Source: a bacterium (GTDB lineage: Bacteria > Spirochaetota > JAHITG01). Taken from it: a stretch of 8,681 bases of DNA. Positions 5,678 to 8,681 of this stretch are shown piece after piece (the stretch's first letter is position 1; each line of letters begins with the position of its first letter). Location of the stretch: assembly GCA_028711675.1 (NCBI GenBank), contig JAQTRT010000129.1, positions 1-8,681 of the forward strand, written 5' to 3'. A model generated the notes under the pieces. The model did no database searches. It was not told the DNA's origin and was given only the letters and a program-made list of their open reading frames with translations. The position numbers and the translations under genes were made by a program.

Positions 5678-7321
5678 ATGAAAAAAATACTGGAGATTCT
5701 CCTTCCTGTTATCCTGTCCCTTCACTGCTCGAAAAGCGATGAGACAGTGATGAGCCGGAACACGTACACGACCAACGGCCCCCGTTCCGCGGGCGATATG
5801 CTGATTTATTCCATGAGGAGCGAACCGACCACGCTCAATCCCATTACAGCCACGGATACGTATGAGTCCATCATCAACAGCTTTATCTATGAAGCGCTCA
5901 TCGAACGGGACCCTGTCACCTTTGAATGGAAACCTCTCCTGGCCCATAAATGGGAGATCTCGCAGGATAAATTAAAATATAAATTTTACCTGAGGAAGGG
6001 GATCAAATGGCATGACGGCAGGGAATTTACGGCTGCTGACGTGCTCTTCTCTTTTAATAAGATAAAGGACCCGAAAGTGGATGCTCCGGCACTCAGGAAT
6101 TATTATAAGGACGTGAAAAAACTTGATGTACTGGATGAATATACGGTTGAATTTACATACAGCAAGCCTTATTTTATGGCTCTGGAGTTCTGCGGCGGCA
6201 TGCCTATATTACCCGCGCATATCTTCGGCACAGGCGATTTCAACAAACACCCGAACAACCGGCATTCCGTGGGCACCGGGCCGTATGTCTTTGAAAAATG
6301 GGAAACCCTCAAGCAGATCGTCATTAAAAGGAACACCGCATACTGGCGGAAAGAAAGGTCCTCTTATCTGGATAAGATCGCGTTCAAGATCATTTCGGAT
6401 GATACGGTCCGGCTGCAGCTCCTGAAAAAAGGGAATATGGATACAGCTGAATTAAGGCCTATCCAGTGGGTCAAGCAGACCTCTTCGTCCAGGTTCAATA
6501 AAAAATTCAGGAAGCTCAGTTTCTACACCCCTTACTACAATTACATAGGGTGGAACCTGAGAAAGCCGTATTTTTCCGACCGCAACGTGAGGGAAGCCCT
6601 GACCCGGCTCCTGGACAGGACTTCTATTTTGAAAAATCTGCTTTACGGCCTGGGTGAAACCACGACCGGGCCTTTCTATATTTTCAGCAAGGATTACGAC
6701 CCTTCCGTCAAGCCGTATGATTACGACGTGAAGAAAGCCATGGAACTGCTGGCCCGGGCAGGCTGGAAGGATTCGAACAACGACGGTATCCTGGACAAGG
6801 ACGGCGTGGATTTCAAGTTCACTTTCCTCATCGCCAACGGGTCCACGTTCGCCGAACAGCTGGCCACCATCCTTAAGGAAAATTACCGTAAGGTCGGGAT
6901 CGTCATGGAGATCAAGAAACTGGAATGGGCTTCGTTCATCCAGCATATCGAGGACAGGAAATTCGACAGCGTGAGCCTGGGATGGAGCATGGGTATCGAG
7001 ACCGACCCTTACCAGCTCTGGCATTCCACGCAAACGGAGAGGGGCTCTAACTTCGTCGGTTTTAAAAATGCGCGCGCTGATGAGCTGATCGAGAAGGCCA
7101 GGTCGGAGTTCGACGAAACGAAACGGAGGGAGATGTACCGGGAACTCCACAGGATCATAGCGTTTGAACAGCCTTATACGTTCCTCTTCTGCTCCAAGAG
7201 CCTGGTTGCCGTGGAAAAAAGGTTCCAGAACACAAAGACCTATAATGTGAGACCGGGCGTTGATATTACGGAATGGTGGGTGCCTCCCTCATTGCAGGTC
7301 TGGAAGAACGTGCTGCAGTAG
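5678..7321 (+). CDS. Family 5 extracellular solute-binding protein (peptide/nickel ABC-type), probable lipoprotein
   Basis: These proteins bind oligopeptides, dipeptides, nickel or similar ligands in the periplasm and deliver them to an ABC permease. The 547-residue length is normal. Family features are SEPTTLNPITATDTYESI (48-65), the block LRKGIKWHDGREFTAADVLFSF (105-126), which matches the family signature, VGTGPYVFEKW (198-208), NVREALTRLLDR (303-314) and a C-terminal lobe ending in WWVPPS. The N-terminus is a short signal peptide with C17 as the probable lipidated residue. The lipobox reads LSLHC, with Leu at -4 instead of -3 and His at -1, looser than the usual LA(G/A)C. The start is supported by AGAGG five to eight bases upstream. 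No permease or ATPase gene adjoins it, so it is an orphan here. The stop codon TAG is contributed by the GTAG head of a REP-like repeat, so the original C-terminus may have been altered. Ligand unknown. Confidence 0.93.
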   Translation: MKKILEILLPVILSLHCSKSDETVMSRNTYTTNGPRSAGDMLIYSMRSEPTTLNPITATDTYESIINSFIYEALIERDPVTFEWKPLLAHKWEISQDKLKYKFYLRKGIKWHDGREFTAADVLFSFNKIKDPKVDAPALRNYYKDVKKLDVLDEYTVEFTYSKPYFMALEFCGGMPILPAHIFGTGDFNKHPNNRHSVGTGPYVFEKWETLKQIVIKRNTAYWRKERSSYLDKIAFKIISDDTVRLQLLKKGNMDTAELRPIQWVKQTSSSRFNKKFRKLSFYTPYYNYIGWNLRKPYFSDRNVREALTRLLDRTSILKNLLYGLGETTTGPFYIFSKDYDPSVKPYDYDVKKAMELLARAGWKDSNNDGILDKDGVDFKFTFLIANGSTFAEQLATILKENYRKVGIVMEIKKLEWASFIQHIEDRKFDSVSLGWSMGIETDPYQLWHSTQTERGSNFVGFKNARADELIEKARSEFDETKRREMYRELHRIIAFEQPYTFLFCSKSLVAVEKRFQNTKTYNVRPGVDITEWWVPPSLQVWKNVLQ

Positions 7322-7330
7322 CGGCGTACC
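7318..7330 (+). repeat. Half REP-like element (left arm only), copy B1
   Basis: GTAGCGGCGTACC is identical to the head and left arm of the element at 7433-7445, but its loop and right arm are missing. After TT, the next element's GTAG head begins at 7333. Bases 7319-7321 also form the TAG stop of the solute-binding protein gene. Confidence 0.7.
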
Positions 7331-7332
7331 TT

Positions 7333-7363
7333 GTAGCACCACACCTTCAGGTGTGGTGATTAC
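7333..7363 (+). repeat. REP-like GTAG palindrome, copy B2
   Basis: GTAG head (7333-7336), arm CACCACACC, loop TTCA, fully complementary arm GGTGTGGTG (7350-7358) and ATTAC tail. The 9-bp stem is perfect. It is the near-identical partner of the element at 610-640. In RNA it would form a strong hairpin soon after the solute-binding protein stop, so it may protect or end that transcript. Confidence 0.82.
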
Positions 7364-7366
7364 CGG

Positions 7367-7397
7367 GTAAACGGCAGGTCTAAAGACCTGGTGCTAC
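7367..7397 (-). repeat. REP-like GTAG palindrome, copy B3 (opposite orientation)
   Basis: On the minus strand: GTAG head (7397-7394), CACC, then a perfect AGGTC / GACCT inner stem around a TTTA loop, and a GTTTAC tail. Two outer stem positions are mismatched. It faces the previous copy tail to tail, with tails meeting around CCGG, like the paired REP units called BIMEs in enterobacteria. Confidence 0.7.
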
Positions 7398-7411
7398 GGA
7401 CCCGGCGCTAC
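7398..7411 (-). repeat. Half REP-like element (left arm only), copy B4
   Basis: On the minus strand GTAGCGCCGGGTCC (7411-7398) has the head and a left arm but no right arm. It runs directly into the GTAG head of the element at 7397. This mirrors the half-plus-full order at 7318-7363 on the other strand. Confidence 0.6.
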
Positions 7412-7432
7412 ATCGGAAAATATTTGGTTTTC

Positions 7433-7467
7433 GTAGCGGCGTACCTTTAGGTGCGCCGATCGATTAC
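7433..7467 (+). repeat. REP-like GTAG palindrome, copy B5
   Basis: GTAG head (7433-7436), arm CGGCGTACC, loop TTTA, arm GGTGCGCCG (7450-7458) with one T-G wobble, then a tail ending GATTAC. The sequence after the tail, CCGGTTAT (7467-7474), also occurs inverted at 600-607 beside the first cluster, so the shared unit extends beyond the hairpin. It ends 46 bases before the radical SAM gene. Confidence 0.78.
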
Positions 7468-7513
7468 CGGTTATCCGGGATTTATTAAAAATATTATTCA
7501 TGAAAGGGATACA

Positions 7514-8681
7514 ATGAAAATTCTGATCATCAATCCTCCGCGCGTGGACGGATATCCGGTCGTGCGGGAAGAGCGGTACGAGCACAAGGACATGGGCTCT
7601 GTTTACCCGCCTCTTAATTTATTGTACACGGCCGCTGTCCTGGAAAAGGACGGCCATGATGTTTCGTTGATCGATGCCAACGGCTTTGATATCCCGTTTG
7701 ACGAACTGGCCGGGAAGATGGACGAGTTCAGGCCCGGGGCTGTCATTACACGCTGCGGGTTCGATACCCAGGAGCAGGATGTAAAGGTCCTGGAGTATGC
7801 CAAAAGGAAGTTCAATGCAAGGACCATCATCCGGAACAAGATCATCTCGGACGTGGAAGGCCTGAAAAAAAGTTTTCTCCTGAAATACCGGTTCATCGAT
7901 ATTTTTATCAATTATGAGACAGACCTTCTTATCTCGAATGTCATCAAAGGCCTGGACAGGGATTGGGCCGCTGTCAGGGGCATCTCCTTCCTTAAAGGAG
8001 AGGAGATGGTCACTACCGAAGGGATCAGCATTGACGCAATGAACATCGATAACCAGCCGTTCCCTGCGTATCATCTGCTCCCGAACCTGAAACCCTATCA
8101 TACGGGCGTCCTGGACCCTCCCTTTGCCCTTGTTATCACGTCGCGGGGCTGCCCTTTCCAGTGCTCGTTCTGCGCTTATGCAAAAATGGGATGCCGTATC
8201 CGGAAAGCCGAGAACGTTCTGGAGGAACTGAAATATCTCAGGAAAAAGTTCGGCCTGAAAAGCTTCCTGTTCTTCGATGATTTGCTGGGATTCAATAAAA
8301 AAGAGTTCATCAGGCTCATGGAGCTGATGATACGGGAGAAGCTGAAACTGAAATGGGTGAGCTGCACAAGGGCCAATCTTATCACGGACGAGATGCTGGG
8401 TTTAATGAAGAAAGCAGGCTGCCGGGAAATGGCTATCGGCATAGAATCAGGTTCGGAGAAGATACTGAAAAGCATACGGAAGGGCATTACCCTGGATGAC
8501 ATCAGGCAGGCAGCAAAGCTTCTCCATAAGCATAGGATACTCTTTTACGGCATGGCCATCATCGGCCTGCCGGGCGAAACACGTGAGACCATTGAAGAGA
8601 CCATCCGGTTCATCAGGGAAGTGGACCCGTTCTATACCCAGTTCTGCTTTGCCACGCCTTTCCCCAATACCGGCATATATT
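7514..8681 (+). CDS. B12-binding-domain radical SAM protein (partial, C-terminus beyond window)
   Basis: The frame is open from the ATG at 7514 to the right edge (389 codons). AAAGGG five bases before the ATG supports the start. Residues 1-150 have the layout of the N-terminal cobalamin-binding (Rossmann-like) domain: MKILIINPPR, YPPLNLLYTAAVLEKDGHDV (31-50) and FRPGAVITR. The radical SAM domain carries SRGCPFQCSFC (210-220) with the CxxxCxxC cysteines C213, C217 and C220 for the 4Fe-4S cluster. It continues with FFDDLL (253-258), AIGIESGSEKILKSIRKGI (307-325) and IIGLPGETRETIEETI (349-364). Members of this large class perform radical methylations, cyclisations and rearrangements in hopanoid, pigment, lipid and natural-product pathways, so the reaction cannot be named. 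The usual GG and GEGE motifs of the cobalamin domain are degenerate (RN at 107-108, NYET at 133-136), so B12 binding is doubtful. A REP-like cluster lies upstream. Confidence 0.92.
   Translation, partial: MKILIINPPRVDGYPVVREERYEHKDMGSVYPPLNLLYTAAVLEKDGHDVSLIDANGFDIPFDELAGKMDEFRPGAVITRCGFDTQEQDVKVLEYAKRKFNARTIIRNKIISDVEGLKKSFLLKYRFIDIFINYETDLLISNVIKGLDRDWAAVRGISFLKGEEMVTTEGISIDAMNIDNQPFPAYHLLPNLKPYHTGVLDPPFALVITSRGCPFQCSFCAYAKMGCRIRKAENVLEELKYLRKKFGLKSFLFFDDLLGFNKKEFIRLMELMIREKLKLKWVSCTRANLITDEMLGLMKKAGCREMAIGIESGSEKILKSIRKGITLDDIRQAAKLLHKHRILFYGMAIIGLPGETRETIEETIRFIREVDPFYTQFCFATPFPNTGIY

Noticed and set aside
6452..7150. 232-codon minus-strand frame inside the solute-binding protein gene
   Set aside because: It is a shadow of the strongly supported plus-strand gene. 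The translation has no start signal or domain character of its own.
7500..7517. Five-codon frame MKGIQ overlapping the radical SAM start
   Set aside because: Too short to support. The AAAGGG within it is better explained as the ribosome site for 7514.
7619..8502. Minus-strand frames of 102-160 codons opposite the radical SAM gene
   Set aside because: The plus strand carries the intact radical SAM motifs throughout; these frames are antisense shadows.

Overview
The window looks like chromosomal DNA of a diderm (Gram-negative-type) bacterium. It carries the lipoprotein-processing enzymes LspA and Lgt, a heptosyltransferase-like glycosyltransferase, a probable outer-membrane barrel protein and a lipoprotein solute-binding protein. 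Arginine is often encoded by AGG and CGG, and the intergenic DNA is AT-rich. I cannot name the phylum. A relaxed lipobox and a Cys-type Lgt would fit Spirochaetota or another deep-branching diderm lineage, but this is inference. No phage, plasmid, CRISPR, tRNA or rRNA signal was seen.

Layout. 1-542 (minus) is the start of a metallo-beta-lactamase-fold hydrolase cut by the window edge. 543-751 is a divergent intergenic region with a likely promoter for that hydrolase and a cluster of REP-like palindromes. 752-3449 (plus) is a tight operon lspA - lgt - GT9 glycosyltransferase. LspA and Lgt overlap by ATGA, and a 10-codon mini-ORF may couple lgt to the glycosyltransferase. 3450-3630 lies between convergent genes and holds a long imperfect inverted repeat. 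3631-5477 (minus) has two same-strand genes: a signal-peptide protein that is probably an outer-membrane barrel (promoter-proximal), then an unrecognised protein with one C-terminal membrane anchor. 5478-5677 is AT-rich and holds divergent promoter-like sites. 5678-7321 (plus) is a family 5 peptide/nickel-type solute-binding lipoprotein with no transporter genes beside it. 7318-7467 is a second REP-like cluster that begins inside the stop codon of that gene. 7514 to the right edge is the start of a B12-binding-type radical SAM protein.

How they fit. Lgt attaches diacylglycerol to the lipobox cysteine of prolipoproteins and LspA then removes the signal peptide, so the two act in sequence. The solute-binding protein here is a likely client. 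The glycosyltransferase probably acts on cell-surface glycans.

The most noteworthy structure is the dispersed family of GTAG-headed palindromes. Two copies about 6.7 kb apart differ only by a pair of compensatory stem changes, and a 'half element followed by another element' arrangement occurs three times. This fits REP sequences mobilised by RAYT-type transposases, but no such gene is in the window. I saw no clearly new multi-gene system.
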